From 66-474 sp035695065 (GTDB taxonomy: Bacteria; Pseudomonadota; Gammaproteobacteria; Xanthomonadales; Rhodanobacteraceae): DNA of 64,000 nt. Under the pieces are notes generated by a model. That model worked only from the letters and a program-made list of their open reading frames with translations. It had not been told where the DNA came from and ran no database searches. Positions within the stretch are counted from its first letter, which is position 1; the number at the start of each line of letters is the position of its first letter. This document shows, piece by piece, positions 23,708-32,961 of the stretch. The stretch is taken from positions 5,036-69,035 of the forward strand of contig DASSEW010000067.1 of NCBI GenBank assembly GCA_035695065.1, in the 5' to 3' direction. The translations under genes and the position numbers were made by a program.

Positions 23708-26695
23708 TCACGATTCGGCGCGCACCCAGCGGACCTGCCCGGCGGACAACATTCCATCGAGTTGCCGCGCAAGCGGACCCTGCAGCGCTTCATTCGGCAG
23801 CGGCGCCGTCGCGATCAGGCCGATGCTCAGGTTGCGACCGTCGCGCTTGGCGCGATAGAGCGCAAGATCCGCCAGCTCCAGCGCGGCTTCGAAAGTTTCG
23901 TTGCTGGCTTCTTCCGAGAGCGGATGCAGGCTGAAGCCGATCGAGCAGGTGAGCCGGATCTTGCCGCCGCGACCGTCGCCGAAATCGGTGGCCGCGATGT
24001 CGCGGCGCAGGCGCTCGGCGGTGGCGAACGCGGCAGTCGCGTCCACGCCATTCAGCAGCAGCAGGAACTCCTCGCCGCCCCAGCGTACGGCGACATCACC
24101 GCCCCGGCGCGCCTGCGCCAGCAGGCGGCCGATCGCGTACAGCACGTTGTCGCCGGTGGCATGTCCATAGCGATCGTTGACCTGCTTGAAGTTGTCCAGG
24201 TCGATCAACATCACGCCGATGCTGGCGCCGGCGGCGAGCAGGCCCGGCAGCTCCGCGAGCAGATGACGGCGGTTGTGCAAGGCCGTCAATGTGTCGGTGT
24301 GGCTTTCCTCGGCCAGTGCGAGATTGGCCAGCCGCAACCGCTCGTTGGCGCGCGCGAGCTGGTCGGTGCGGCGCGCGACCTGCGCCTTCAGATAGGCATT
24401 GCGGCGCTGCTGCGCGTGCCAGATCCACCACCACAACAGTACCAGCGCGAACAGGAGCAACAGCCATGCGCCCAGGCGCACGCTGTCGCGTTCGTACCAC
24501 TTCGGCGGAACGCTGATCGCGATGTCCGCTTCCTGGCCGAAACGCGGATCGCCGAGGAACGCCGCGGCCACGCGGAAGCGATAATCGCCAGGCGGCAGGT
24601 GCGTGTAGAAGGCGGTGCGGCGATCGCCTGCGTCCTGCCAGCCCGAGTCGTAGCCCTGCAACTGATAGCGGAAATGCAGCGGCTCGACGCGCAGGTACGG
24701 CGCGGTGTAACGGATGGAAACATCGCGCGCGCCGTCGTGCAGCCGGAACGGCTGCGCCGGGAATTGCCGGCCTGCGTGTTCCACTGCTTCGATCACCGCC
24801 GCGGGCGGTTCCGGGTGTGGGCCGAGCGCATCCACGTCCAGCCGCAGCGCGCCGGAAACCGTGGTGTACCAGATCGCGTTGCCGTCGATCAGGCTGCGCG
24901 CGCCGGCGCCGCCGTTGCAGCAGCGCACGTGTTGCATGCTGCCGTCGCGGCCCTGTCCGGCGACCAGTTGCGGCGTGACGTGCCGCTGCGGCGAACCGGG
25001 CAGCGGCAGCTCCGAAAGCGGCAAACGCCACACCCCGGCGATGGATGCGACGTACAGCTGGCCGCCCAGCACGTCCAGAGTCCAGGCATTGTCGCTGGGC
25101 AATCCATCCTTGCTGTCGAGCATGCGCAGCTTGCCGTCGATCATCGTGCCGACGCCTGCATCGATGGTCGCGATGCCCAGCAGATCCTTGCGCAGCCAGG
25201 CCAGGCGCGAAACGAAATGTCCGCGCAAGGGCGCAGCCCAGGCCGGCTCGGACAGCTTGCCGTTGCGCCACTCGCGCACGCCATCCTCGGTGCCGACCAG
25301 CAGGTGATCCGCGCCGAGCGGCAGGATGGTGCGGATGCGCGCGGCGGCGACGCTTGCACCGGGGTCGGCGCGGGTCAACGCGCCGTCATGCCAGCGATAC
25401 AGTCCGCCGGAAGTACCGATCCAGAAATCATCGTCGGCGACTTCCCGGACATCATTGATCTGCCACGGCATCAGCGCGGCGAATTGCGGCGGCGTGACGA
25501 GCCGGCCGTGATCGGCGATCGCCAATCCGGCGCGCGTGCCTATCCAGAGCCGCCCGCGGTGGTCGTAATACAGTTCGTAGGCGGAGGGATTCGGCAGCGA
25601 CTTGCCGGAAACCAGCAGCTGCACATGCTTGCCGTCGAACGCCTCGACGTCGGAGTTGGTGCCGAGCACGATGCGCCCGTCCGGCGCGCGCACCACGCTC
25701 CACACGAACGGATCGGCCAGCCCGTCGCGCGTGGAGAGGCGGCGCGCCCAGCCGTTCCAGGCGCGGTACAGGCCTTCGGTGTGACTGCCCATCCAGAGAT
25801 TGCCGGCGCGATCTTCGAAGAACGCCTGCACCCACGGATCGCGCGCGATGTCGTCCTCGGCCAGTCGTTCAAGGCTCTTGTCCGGCAGCCAGCGATACAG
25901 CGCATCCACCGTGCCGACCCACAGCACGCCGTCGCGATCGGTATAGAGCGCCTCGATGCCGGTGTGCGCGAGATCGTCGCCCAGCTGCGCCGGGATCGCA
26001 CGATCCCCGTCCACCTGCAGCAGGCCGGCATGGGTGCCGAGCCACAACGTGCCCTGCGCGCGCGCGATCCAGGCAATTTCGGGCCGTTCGCCATTGCGGG
26101 CCGCGATCGTGATGCAATGTGGCGCCGCGACCGCGAGCGCGTTCGGCAACGCGGTGCGACACAGACGTCCTTCGCCGCCGATCCACAACGTGTCGCCTTC
26201 GCGCAGCAGGCTGTAAGCCGCGCCCTTGTACCCCGCGAGCGGAACGACCTTGCCGTTGCGCACCCGGGCAACGCCGCGCGATGTCGCCAGCAGCGGCGTG
26301 CCGTCGCCCGCATCCATGATCGCGAACACGGCGTCGCCGCCGAGATCCTCGAAGCGGCCGTTGCGCTCTCGCAACAAGCCTTGGGTACCTCCGAACCAGA
26401 CGGCTCCGGTGCGGTCGGCCCAACTCGCAGTCAGCATGCCGGTATCCACGCCGGCATGGTCGCGATCGAACGTGGTGAAGCGCACGCCATCGAAGCGCGC
26501 CAGCGCGATCTGCGTGCCGATCCACAGATAACCCGCGCGATCCTGCGTCACGGACAGGGCGGTGATCTGCGGGAGGCCCTGCTCGACGCTCCAGTTGTCG
26601 AGGATGAAGGCGCGGAACGGCAGCTTCGAATCGAGCGCGAGCGCGGCCGGGGCGACGATCGCCCACAAAAGGATCGCGCCCAGCCATCGTTTCAC
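23708..26695 (-). CDS. Propeller-sensor diguanylate cyclase (GGDEF)
   Basis: A 995-aa inner-membrane signalling protein. After a signal/anchor sequence (LGAILLWAIVAPAALAL) there is a periplasmic seven-bladed-propeller-type sensor with many DxxGxLWIGT-like repeats (GYLWIGTQIAL, GVLWVGTVDAL, GRLWIGTRAGL), then a Y_Y_Y domain (FRYQLQGYDSGWQDAG). A transmembrane helix (WLLLLFALVLLWWWIW), a short coiled coil and a GGDEF domain with RWGGEEFLLL complete it. The inhibitory I-site RGGD lies five residues before GGEEF, so cyclic-di-GMP production and feedback control both look intact. The start is GTG after AAGGGGAA. The input ligand is unknown. Confidence 0.93.
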   Translation of the reverse strand: MKRWLGAILLWAIVAPAALALDSKLPFRAFILDNWSVEQGLPQITALSVTQDRAGYLWIGTQIALARFDGVRFTTFDRDHAGVDTGMLTASWADRTGAVWFGGTQGLLRERNGRFEDLGGDAVFAIMDAGDGTPLLATSRGVARVRNGKVVPLAGYKGAAYSLLREGDTLWIGGEGRLCRTALPNALAVAAPHCITIAARNGERPEIAWIARAQGTLWLGTHAGLLQVDGDRAIPAQLGDDLAHTGIEALYTDRDGVLWVGTVDALYRWLPDKSLERLAEDDIARDPWVQAFFEDRAGNLWMGSHTEGLYRAWNGWARRLSTRDGLADPFVWSVVRAPDGRIVLGTNSDVEAFDGKHVQLLVSGKSLPNPSAYELYYDHRGRLWIGTRAGLAIADHGRLVTPPQFAALMPWQINDVREVADDDFWIGTSGGLYRWHDGALTRADPGASVAAARIRTILPLGADHLLVGTEDGVREWRNGKLSEPAWAAPLRGHFVSRLAWLRKDLLGIATIDAGVGTMIDGKLRMLDSKDGLPSDNAWTLDVLGGQLYVASIAGVWRLPLSELPLPGSPQRHVTPQLVAGQGRDGSMQHVRCCNGGAGARSLIDGNAIWYTTVSGALRLDVDALGPHPEPPAAVIEAVEHAGRQFPAQPFRLHDGARDVSIRYTAPYLRVEPLHFRYQLQGYDSGWQDAGDRRTAFYTHLPPGDYRFRVAAAFLGDPRFGQEADIAISVPPKWYERDSVRLGAWLLLLFALVLLWWWIWHAQQRRNAYLKAQVARRTDQLARANERLRLANLALAEESHTDTLTALHNRRHLLAELPGLLAAGASIGVMLIDLDNFKQVNDRYGHATGDNVLYAIGRLLAQARRGGDVAVRWGGEEFLLLLNGVDATAAFATAERLRRDIAATDFGDGRGGKIRLTCSIGFSLHPLSEEASNETFEAALELADLALYRAKRDGRNLSIGLIATAPLPNEALQGPLARQLDGMLSAGQVRWVRAES

Positions 26696-26771
26696 AGGGT
26701 TCCCCTTGGTTCTCGTACTTCGCGACACATTCGAATCCGCTTGTTTCCTCGGCAAAGCAAGTTCCCTGCCG

Positions 26772-26785
26772 TACAATTGCGGAAG
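26772..26785 (+). promoter_or_regulatory. Possible -10 element right before sufT
   Basis: TACAAT ends 8 bases before the ATG. The bases GGAAG in between could still serve as a short ribosome-binding site. Confidence 0.3.
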
Positions 26786-27343
26786 ATGAGCGGATTCAGC
26801 CCCAGCAGCGAACCTTTCACCCTGATCCGCGATTGTGCCGCAATCCTGGTCCCCCAGGGCGACGAGGTCATGTTGCCGGCCGGGCAGATCGGCTACATCA
26901 CCCAGGCGCTGGGCGGCAGCTTCACCGTTTACGTGGACGGCAACCTGTTCCGGATCGCCGGCGCGGATGCCGATGCGCTCGGCAAGCAGCCGCCCGAACC
27001 GATTTCGCTGCCGGCGGATGCTGGCGACGCGGACGTCGAGCGCGTGGTCTGGCAACAGTTGCGCACCTGCTTCGACCCCGAGATTCCCATCAACGTGGTG
27101 GACCTTGGCCTCGTCTACGACGTCAGCCTGGAAAGCATGGAAGACGGCAGGCGCAAGGTGTACGTCAAGATGACCCTGACCGCGCCAGGCTGCGGGATGG
27201 GTGACATCCTGGTGGACGATGCGCGCAGCAAGCTGGAAATGATCCCGACCGTGGAACTGGCCGAGATTGACCTGGTCTTCGATCCGCCATGGAACCATTC
27301 CATGATGTCGGATGCGGCCAAGCTGGAAACCGGGATGTTGTGA
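26786..27343 (+). CDS. sufT: Fe-S cluster assembly protein SufT (MIP18/DUF59)
   Basis: A 185-aa protein with an N-terminal beta-rich extension (LVPQGDEVMLPAGQIGYITQALGGSFTVYVDG), typical of the SufT form, and a C-terminal DUF59 domain (CFDPEIPINVVDLGLVYDV, TLTAPGCGMGDILVDDAR, DLVFDPPWNHSMMSD) with the conserved Cys of the PGCGM segment. It acts in maturation of Fe-S proteins. Here it is not next to sufBCDS genes. Confidence 0.93.
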   Translation: MSGFSPSSEPFTLIRDCAAILVPQGDEVMLPAGQIGYITQALGGSFTVYVDGNLFRIAGADADALGKQPPEPISLPADAGDADVERVVWQQLRTCFDPEIPINVVDLGLVYDVSLESMEDGRRKVYVKMTLTAPGCGMGDILVDDARSKLEMIPTVELAEIDLVFDPPWNHSMMSDAAKLETGML

Positions 27344-27408
27344 CGGGCTCCGATTGACCGCGCCACGACTCTCGGCCAAGCTGCGCGCGAATTTCCGGAG
27401 TGGCCGCG

Positions 27409-27831
27409 ATGCGCCTTCGCTGGTACGCCCTGTTCGGCATCTTCTTCCTGCTGTGCCTGCTCATTGATGCGCTGAGCTTCGGCGCGCTTTCGCGCGAGCC
27501 TCCGGTAGGGCAGGCGATTCTCACGGGAGCCGAGGCAGAGGCGCCGATCGCGCGCACCTACATCGCGCTCGGAACGCCGCTGGTTTCGGCATCGCCGATC
27601 CTGCAGACGGTGGGCGAGTCCATGGCCGATGCCGCGTTCGGCGATTCGTTTTCCGCGATCGATGCCAGGCCGGCGGCGGCGGTCGACTTGCTGTTTTCCG
27701 AATCGCACGGGCCGATGTCCGCGCTGTTCATGCTGGCCTACTGGGGTGCGCCGCTGTTGCTGGTATGCACGCTGCTCGCCTGGCTGATGCGCACGCGCCA
27801 GACCCATCTGATCAAGAGCGTGCGGCGCTGA
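27409..27831 (+). CDS. Hypothetical two-helix membrane protein
   Basis: A 140-aa protein with an N-terminal hydrophobic helix (ALFGIFFLLCLLIDALSF), a ~75-residue polar part and a second helix near the C-terminus (AYWGAPLLLVCTLLAWLM). No family recognised. CCGGAG stands eight bases ahead of the ATG; a GTG nine bases upstream is less likely. Confidence 0.7.
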   Translation: MRLRWYALFGIFFLLCLLIDALSFGALSREPPVGQAILTGAEAEAPIARTYIALGTPLVSASPILQTVGESMADAAFGDSFSAIDARPAAAVDLLFSESHGPMSALFMLAYWGAPLLLVCTLLAWLMRTRQTHLIKSVRR

Positions 27832-28159
27832 GACATCGCGCGACGGGGTGTCTTCTCACCATAGTTCACAAGTCATGACCGGGTTCCATGACCCGGGACA
27901 CTTGACATTGTGCAATGCAGCGTGCGCAGGATTTTTGCCGCTGATAGTTTGTTCCTGCTCCGGTGTGAGGGCGCCGGAGCACCCGCGGCGAGTGGCGCTC
28001 GCAACGATCCTTCCAATTGCCACCGCTACGCACAGATGGAAAGAAGGGCCCGACAGCAACTGCCGGGCGGGGAGAGTGCATTCGCGGTTTTTCCGTGCGC
28101 AGTCGTCCCGCGCGCCGCAACAGTGCGGCCGCGTTTTCTTCCACCTGAGGGAGGTTGTG
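27832..28159. other. Leader region of the first S53 peptidase gene (no gene seen)
   Basis: About 330 bp without a supported gene. It contains a small palindrome CCGGGT-TCCATG-ACCCGG (27879-27896) directly before TTGACA (27902-27907). No -10 box is found at normal spacing, so the promoter is unresolved. GAGGGAGG lies just ahead of the peptidase ATG. The 5' untranslated region is probably long. Confidence 0.5.
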
Positions 28160-30550
28160 ATGGCAAGCAAGTTTCGTATGAAGGCTCTCGTTGTCGCCAT
28201 GGGTCTCGCCGCAGCCGCGGCGGGAAGTGCCGCGACGGTCGCTGCACCGGCAGTGATGCACGCCACGCGCCTGGCGCATGGCGATGCGATCTCGGGCCCG
28301 TTGGCGCTGAGCCACCCGATGCATATCGTGGTTTCGCTGAAGCTGCGCAACGAGGCACAGTTGCAGGCGTTCAATGCGAAGCCGCATGCGCCGATGTCCT
28401 CGGCGCAATTCGTGGCCGCGTACTCGCCGACACAGGCGCAGGCGCAGGCCGTGGCCGATTACCTGAAGGCCAACGGGTTCAGCAACATCACCATTGCGCC
28501 GAACCGCCTGCTGGTTTCGGGCGACGCCCCGGCTGCCAACGTGCAGCGCGCGTTCCAGACCACCATGGTCAGCGTCAGGACGCATGACGGCCGCATGGCT
28601 TACGCCAATTCCGGCGACGTGAAGCTGCCGGCCGCGCTGGCGAACTCGGTGTTCTCGGTGCTCGGCCTGCAGACCGTGCACATGATGCACACCAACCATG
28701 TCATCGCCAAGCCGCACGGCGTCAGCACCAACGTGGGCACCTACGTGACCGGTTCGGCGACCGGCCACAATCCGACCCAGTTCGCGGCCATCTACGGCGG
28801 CAGCGGCACGACCACCGGATCCGCGGTGTCGGTGGGCGTGATCACGCAGGGCAGCATGACCAACGTCAAGAGCGACTTCTCGAAGTTCCTCTCGCAGAAT
28901 GGCCTTGCCAGCATTCCGCTGAACGTTGTCACCGTCAATGGCGGCGGCACCGACACCAGCGGCGACGGCGAGTGGGACCTGGATACCCAGGACATCGTGG
29001 GCATCAGCGGTGGCGTCAAGTCCATCTACCTGTACGACACCCCGACCCTCTCCGATGCGGATCTGACCGCCGACTTCAACAAGGCTGTCACCGACAACAT
29101 CGTGAAGGTCATCAACGTCTCGATCGGCGGTTGCGAGACCAGCGCGGAATCCGGCGGCGTGGCGGAAGACGACAACATCTTCCAACAGGCGGTCGCGCAG
29201 GGCCAGACCTTCTCGATCTCCACCGGTGATTCCGGCGCGGACGAGTGCGGCGATGGCGGCATCACCCCGAGCTGGCCGGCCAACTCGCAGTACGTCGTGG
29301 CCGTCAGCGGCACCGAGCTGTTCACCAGCGGCACGACCTGGGGCGGCGAGACGGTGTGGAACGAACTCGCCAGCAACGAAGGCGCGACCGGCGGCAGCCC
29401 GAGCACCTACGAGCCGCAGCCCAGCTGGCAGAACGGCGTCGGCCAGAATGCCGGCAACTCGCATCGCGGCCTGGGCGATATCGCGTTCGACGGTGATCCG
29501 AATTCCGGCGCGATCGTGATCGTTGACGGCGCAAACCAGCAGATTGGCGGTACCAGCCTGGCGTCGCCGCTGTTCGTCGGAACCTGGGCGCGCGTGCTGG
29601 CCATCAATCCGTCGATCGGCTTCGCCGCGCCGAAGATCTACTCGGATGCGGCCAGCAACTATGCGGCCGACTTCCACGACGTGACCTCGGGCAACAACTC
29701 CGGTGAGACGGCCGCGACGGGCTGGGATTACCCGACCGGCTTCGGCAGCGTGAACATCGCCAACTTCGTGTCGCACGTGACTGGCGGCGGCGGTGGCGGC
29801 GGCACGGGCGGCGGCACGCCGTCGGCGAACTTCAGCTTCACCACCAGCGGGCTGACCGCCAACTTCACCGACAGCTCCACCGATTCGGGCGGCACCATTG
29901 GCTCGCATTCGTGGACCTTCGGCGACGGCGGCACCTCAACCGCGACCAACCCGACCCACACCTATGCGGCGGCGGGCACTTACAGCGTCACTGAAACCGT
30001 GACCGACAGCTCCGACGGCCAGCAAAGCTCGAAGACCGAGTCGGTGACGGTGTCGAGCAGCGGTGGTGGTGGCGGCAGCTCGCAGTTGCTCGGCAACCCG
30101 GGCTTCGAGACCGGTTCGGCTTCGCCGTGGACGATGAGCAGCGGCACGCTGTGCGACAGCTCCTGCGGTGAATCGCCGCACAGCGGCACGTACTACGCCT
30201 ACCTGGACGGTTACGGTACGACTCACACCGACAATGTCTCGCAGAAGGTCAGCATCCCGAGCGGCAAGACCTCGGCGACGCTCTCGTTCTACCTGCACAT
30301 CGATACCGCGGAAAATCCGTCCGGTGCTGCGTACGACCATCTGTACGTGCGCGTGTACAACAGCTCGGGCAGTCTGCTGAAAACGCTGGCGACGTATTCG
30401 AACCTGAATGCGAACACCGGGTACACCCAGCACAGCTTTAACCTGAGCGCGTACATCGGCCAGACCGTCACGATCAAGTTCACTGGCAGCGAAGACAGCT
30501 CGCTGCAGACCTCGTTCCTGATCGACGACACCGCGTTGAACGTGCAGTAA
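28160..30550 (+). CDS. Secreted S53 (sedolisin-type) peptidase with PKD and C-terminal beta domain
   Basis: A 796-aa secreted acid serine-carboxyl peptidase, xanthomonalisin-like. Order: signal peptide (residues ~1-29); activation prodomain with HPMHIVVSLKLRNEAQL and the ANGFSNITIAPNRLLVSG segment; catalytic domain with Glu271 and Asp275 in GEWDLDTQD, oxyanion Asp357 in STGDSGADEC and Ser466 in GGTSLASPLF. A polyglycine linker, a PKD domain (WTFGDGGTSTATNPTHTYA), a second Gly linker and a ~150-residue C-terminal beta-sandwich with a CDSSC pair follow. First and largest of three tandem paralogues. Confidence 0.95.
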   Translation: MASKFRMKALVVAMGLAAAAAGSAATVAAPAVMHATRLAHGDAISGPLALSHPMHIVVSLKLRNEAQLQAFNAKPHAPMSSAQFVAAYSPTQAQAQAVADYLKANGFSNITIAPNRLLVSGDAPAANVQRAFQTTMVSVRTHDGRMAYANSGDVKLPAALANSVFSVLGLQTVHMMHTNHVIAKPHGVSTNVGTYVTGSATGHNPTQFAAIYGGSGTTTGSAVSVGVITQGSMTNVKSDFSKFLSQNGLASIPLNVVTVNGGGTDTSGDGEWDLDTQDIVGISGGVKSIYLYDTPTLSDADLTADFNKAVTDNIVKVINVSIGGCETSAESGGVAEDDNIFQQAVAQGQTFSISTGDSGADECGDGGITPSWPANSQYVVAVSGTELFTSGTTWGGETVWNELASNEGATGGSPSTYEPQPSWQNGVGQNAGNSHRGLGDIAFDGDPNSGAIVIVDGANQQIGGTSLASPLFVGTWARVLAINPSIGFAAPKIYSDAASNYAADFHDVTSGNNSGETAATGWDYPTGFGSVNIANFVSHVTGGGGGGGTGGGTPSANFSFTTSGLTANFTDSSTDSGGTIGSHSWTFGDGGTSTATNPTHTYAAAGTYSVTETVTDSSDGQQSSKTESVTVSSSGGGGGSSQLLGNPGFETGSASPWTMSSGTLCDSSCGESPHSGTYYAYLDGYGTTHTDNVSQKVSIPSGKTSATLSFYLHIDTAENPSGAAYDHLYVRVYNSSGSLLKTLATYSNLNANTGYTQHSFNLSAYIGQTVTIKFTGSEDSSLQTSFLIDDTALNVQ

Positions 30551-30617
30551 CCAAGACAGGAGCCGAGGCTCCGGGCAGCACATGACGTGCGCTGATCCTG
30601 GAGCAGGCAACCACACC

Positions 30618-30646
30618 GGGGCCGCGCAATGCGGCCCCGTTTTTTT
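30618..30646 (+). terminator. Intrinsic terminator after the first S53 gene
   Basis: GGGGCCGC-GCAAT-GCGGCCCC followed by GTTTTTTT: a perfect 8-bp GC stem with a T-run. Confidence 0.93.
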
Positions 30647-30726
30647 GCCACCAAGGAAACGCGACGGGCGATCGCGTGTCCAGGGAACCCTGTCCGGCTT
30701 TGGATGCGGTGCACCATCAAATGTGA

Positions 30727-30755
30727 TTGACCGCACATTGCCGGATTGCTAATTT
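30727..30755 (+). promoter_or_regulatory. Sigma-70-like promoter of the second S53 gene
   Basis: TTGACC and TAATTT separated by exactly 17 bases. It is located after the upstream terminator, leaving a ~170-base untranslated leader before the ATG. Confidence 0.5.
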
Positions 30756-30930
30756 CCGCAAGTCACGCAGGGGGGAGATCGTTTTCGATCCGGTTTTCAG
30801 ACGCGACGCAGGTTGTGGCAGCCCGGACTGATCGCCCCTGCCGGTGCGGCCGTGTTCAAGGTAGTGTCGGGAACGCATCGTCGCCAATTCGCGCGGTGCG
30901 CATTCGCAACTTCAATGTAGGGGACAACTC

Positions 30931-32679
30931 ATGTTGACGCTCAAAGATCTGCGCAGGCAGGCCCTCGTGCTCGCCATTGCCGGTGCGGTGGGGATCGCCG
31001 GCAGCGCCCAGGCCGCGAAACCGAATTCCGGCGCGCAGCTCGCCACGGTAAGCCATGCCACCCCGCTCAGCCGCGGCGACGTGGTGCGCGGCGCGCTCGC
31101 GTTGTCGCATCCCATCCACATCACGGTGGCGCTGAACTTGCGCAACCGGGCGCAGTTGGACGCTTATAACGCCAAACCGCACCAGCCGATGAGCCGCGCG
31201 GAACTCGCGGCGAACTACCTCCCGACCAGCGCGCAGGCGCAAGCCGTCGCGGACTTCCTGAAATCCGCCGGCTTCACCAACGTCAGGATTTCCGCCAGCC
31301 GCATGCTGGTGAACGCGGATGCCTCGGCAGCGGTTGCTTCGCGCGCATTCAATACCTCGTTCGTGCAAGTGCGGACCCATGATGGCCGTATCGCCTTCGC
31401 CAACACCTCCGCGATCCAGGTTCCGGCCGCACTGGCGGGCAGCGTGCGAGCCGTACTCGGCGCGCAAACCGTCCATCAGGCGCATACCTATGCAGTCAAG
31501 GCCACCACCACCGGTGGAATCGGCGGCCACCTTACGCCCGAGTTCGCCGATATCTACGGCGCCAGCGGCCTTGGACCGGCCACGAACGTCGACGTCGCCA
31601 TCATAGGCTGGGGCAGCATGGAACAGAGCGTCACCGATCTCGGTGATTTCATGACCAACAACCCCGGCTATTCGGCGGGTACGGTCAGCGTGGTTTGCAC
31701 CGATGTCGGGGCTACAATCGACCCGAATACCGGCATGCCGAGCGGTGGCACCACCACGATCGGCGATTCCACCTGCGGCGGCAATTCCGACCAGGGTTCC
31801 GTGGAATGGAGCATGGACAGCCAGTCCATCCTGGGCATCACCGGCGGGGTGCGGAGCCTCACCTTCTACGCCGCCCAGTCCGGCAACAATTTCGAGATCA
31901 CCGACGCGATCAATGAAGTCGTGTACCCGAGCCAGGGCGAGCCGCTGGCGTCCGTGATCAACCAGTCCTACGGCGAGTGCGAGCGGTTCGAGGACAGCAC
32001 TCACACCTTCGTGTACTCTGATGGGAATACGTACAGCGGCGACGGTACCGCCCAGGCCGACGATCAACTGTATGCAGTCGGCGTGGCGCAGGGTCAGACC
32101 TTCTCCGCTTCCACCGGCGACTCGGGTGCGGACGAGTGCGTGAAGGACGGGCTCGCCGCGGCGCTCAACAACGCGAGCTATCCCGCCAGCTCGCCGTACA
32201 ACGTCGCGGTCGCAGGCACCACGTTGAACGCTTCCAGCACCACCTGGTCGCGCGAGACCGAGTGGGTGGGTTCCGGCGGCAGCCCGAGCTCGTTCGAAGC
32301 CTCGCCGTCGTGGCAGACGGCGCTCACGTACGGCACCTTCAAGGGCATGCGTGGCCCGGACGTGGCATTCGACGCCAACCCGAATACCGGCGCGATCTAC
32401 TACAACGGCGGCAGCCTGATCCAGGTGGGTGGCACCAGCCTGGCCTCGCCGCTGTTCGTGGGCGCCTGGGCACGCCTGATCGCCAACGGCGCGGTGGATC
32501 CGATGACCCCGGCGGGCCAGCAGTTGTACGCGATGCCGGCGTCGTTCTTCCATGACATCACCGGCGGCAACAACGGCGGCTACATCACGCGTCGTGGCTG
32601 GGACTGGGCGTCCGGTCGCGGCAGCCTGAATCTGAGCAACTTCTCCTCGCAGGTTACGGCAGCGGCCATCAAGCGCTAA
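30931..32679 (+). CDS. Secreted S53 (sedolisin-type) peptidase, second paralogue
   Basis: A 582-aa secreted peptidase. A signal peptide (LAIAGAVGIAGSAQA) is followed by the prodomain (HPIHITVALNLRNRAQL) and the catalytic domain. Catalytic Glu292 and Asp296 lie in VEWSMDSQS, Asp397 in STGDSGADEC and Ser503 in GGTSLASPLF. It lacks the PKD and C-terminal domains of the first paralogue. An insertion around residues 345-375 (HTFVYSDGNTYSGDGT) is absent in the other two. The C-terminus ends soon after the calcium-site region (FHDITGGNNGGYITRRGWDW). Confidence 0.94.
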   Translation: MLTLKDLRRQALVLAIAGAVGIAGSAQAAKPNSGAQLATVSHATPLSRGDVVRGALALSHPIHITVALNLRNRAQLDAYNAKPHQPMSRAELAANYLPTSAQAQAVADFLKSAGFTNVRISASRMLVNADASAAVASRAFNTSFVQVRTHDGRIAFANTSAIQVPAALAGSVRAVLGAQTVHQAHTYAVKATTTGGIGGHLTPEFADIYGASGLGPATNVDVAIIGWGSMEQSVTDLGDFMTNNPGYSAGTVSVVCTDVGATIDPNTGMPSGGTTTIGDSTCGGNSDQGSVEWSMDSQSILGITGGVRSLTFYAAQSGNNFEITDAINEVVYPSQGEPLASVINQSYGECERFEDSTHTFVYSDGNTYSGDGTAQADDQLYAVGVAQGQTFSASTGDSGADECVKDGLAAALNNASYPASSPYNVAVAGTTLNASSTTWSRETEWVGSGGSPSSFEASPSWQTALTYGTFKGMRGPDVAFDANPNTGAIYYNGGSLIQVGGTSLASPLFVGAWARLIANGAVDPMTPAGQQLYAMPASFFHDITGGNNGGYITRRGWDWASGRGSLNLSNFSSQVTAAAIKR

Positions 32680-32705
32680 AACTGCCGTTTGTCACTGTTG
32701 TGAAG

Positions 32706-32735
32706 AAGGCCCGGTCGGCAACGACCGGGCCTTTT
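32706..32735 (+). terminator. Intrinsic terminator after the second S53 gene
   Basis: AAGGCCCGGTCG-GCAA-CGACCGGGCC followed by TTTT: a 10-bp stem with a tetraloop. Confidence 0.92.
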
Positions 32736-32810
32736 CATTCCATTTGCCAACCGGAGCAGCACGTGCGCGAGCGAACGGGTGCGGTGCAGCATGACGACCG
32801 GGGCATGCAA

Positions 32811-32826
32811 TGTTACGTTCTGTAAC
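32811..32826. promoter_or_regulatory. Small inverted repeat upstream of the third S53 gene
   Basis: TGTTAC-GTTCT-GTAAC, followed by a direct repeat of the GTTC half. It lies about 135 bp ahead of the ATG. It could be an operator, but nothing beyond the symmetry supports this. Confidence 0.25.
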
Positions 32827-32961
32827 GTTCGGTTCGGGGGCCGGACGAAACGCGCCGGACCACGGAATCGCCCGACCTGCTGCGGACACGGAGGTACAGC
32901 AGGGCGGACGCGACGCGGCCAACGGCGTCCGCTCGCATTCCTTTCTCATGAGGGATCATCC

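Larger units (their letters stand above)
30551..30930. other. Gap between the first and second S53 genes (terminator plus promoter)
   Basis: 380 bp without a supported gene. It holds an intrinsic terminator for the upstream gene and a sigma-70-like promoter for the next one, listed separately. The remaining ~170 bp leader shows no clear structure apart from a G-run (CAGGGGGGAGATCG) after the promoter. Confidence 0.6.

Noticed and set aside
23681..26785. Very long open frame on the plus strand opposite the diguanylate cyclase gene
   Set aside because: High-GC shadow: the translation is low-complexity Arg/Ala/Gln/His-rich with no motifs. Only its last 185 codons (sufT) are real.
27902..27907. 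TTGACA as the -35 box of the first S53 gene
   Set aside because: No acceptable -10 hexamer at 16-18 bp spacing; kept only as an observation in the leader entry.
27866..29908. 680-codon antisense open frame over the first S53 gene
   Set aside because: Reverse-strand shadow of a gene with biased third positions; Arg/Gly/His/Val-rich and without domains. The S53 catalytic motifs on the plus strand are complete.
30856..32553. 565-codon antisense open frame over the second S53 gene
   Set aside because: Same codon-bias artefact; no recognisable domain or ribosome-binding site.
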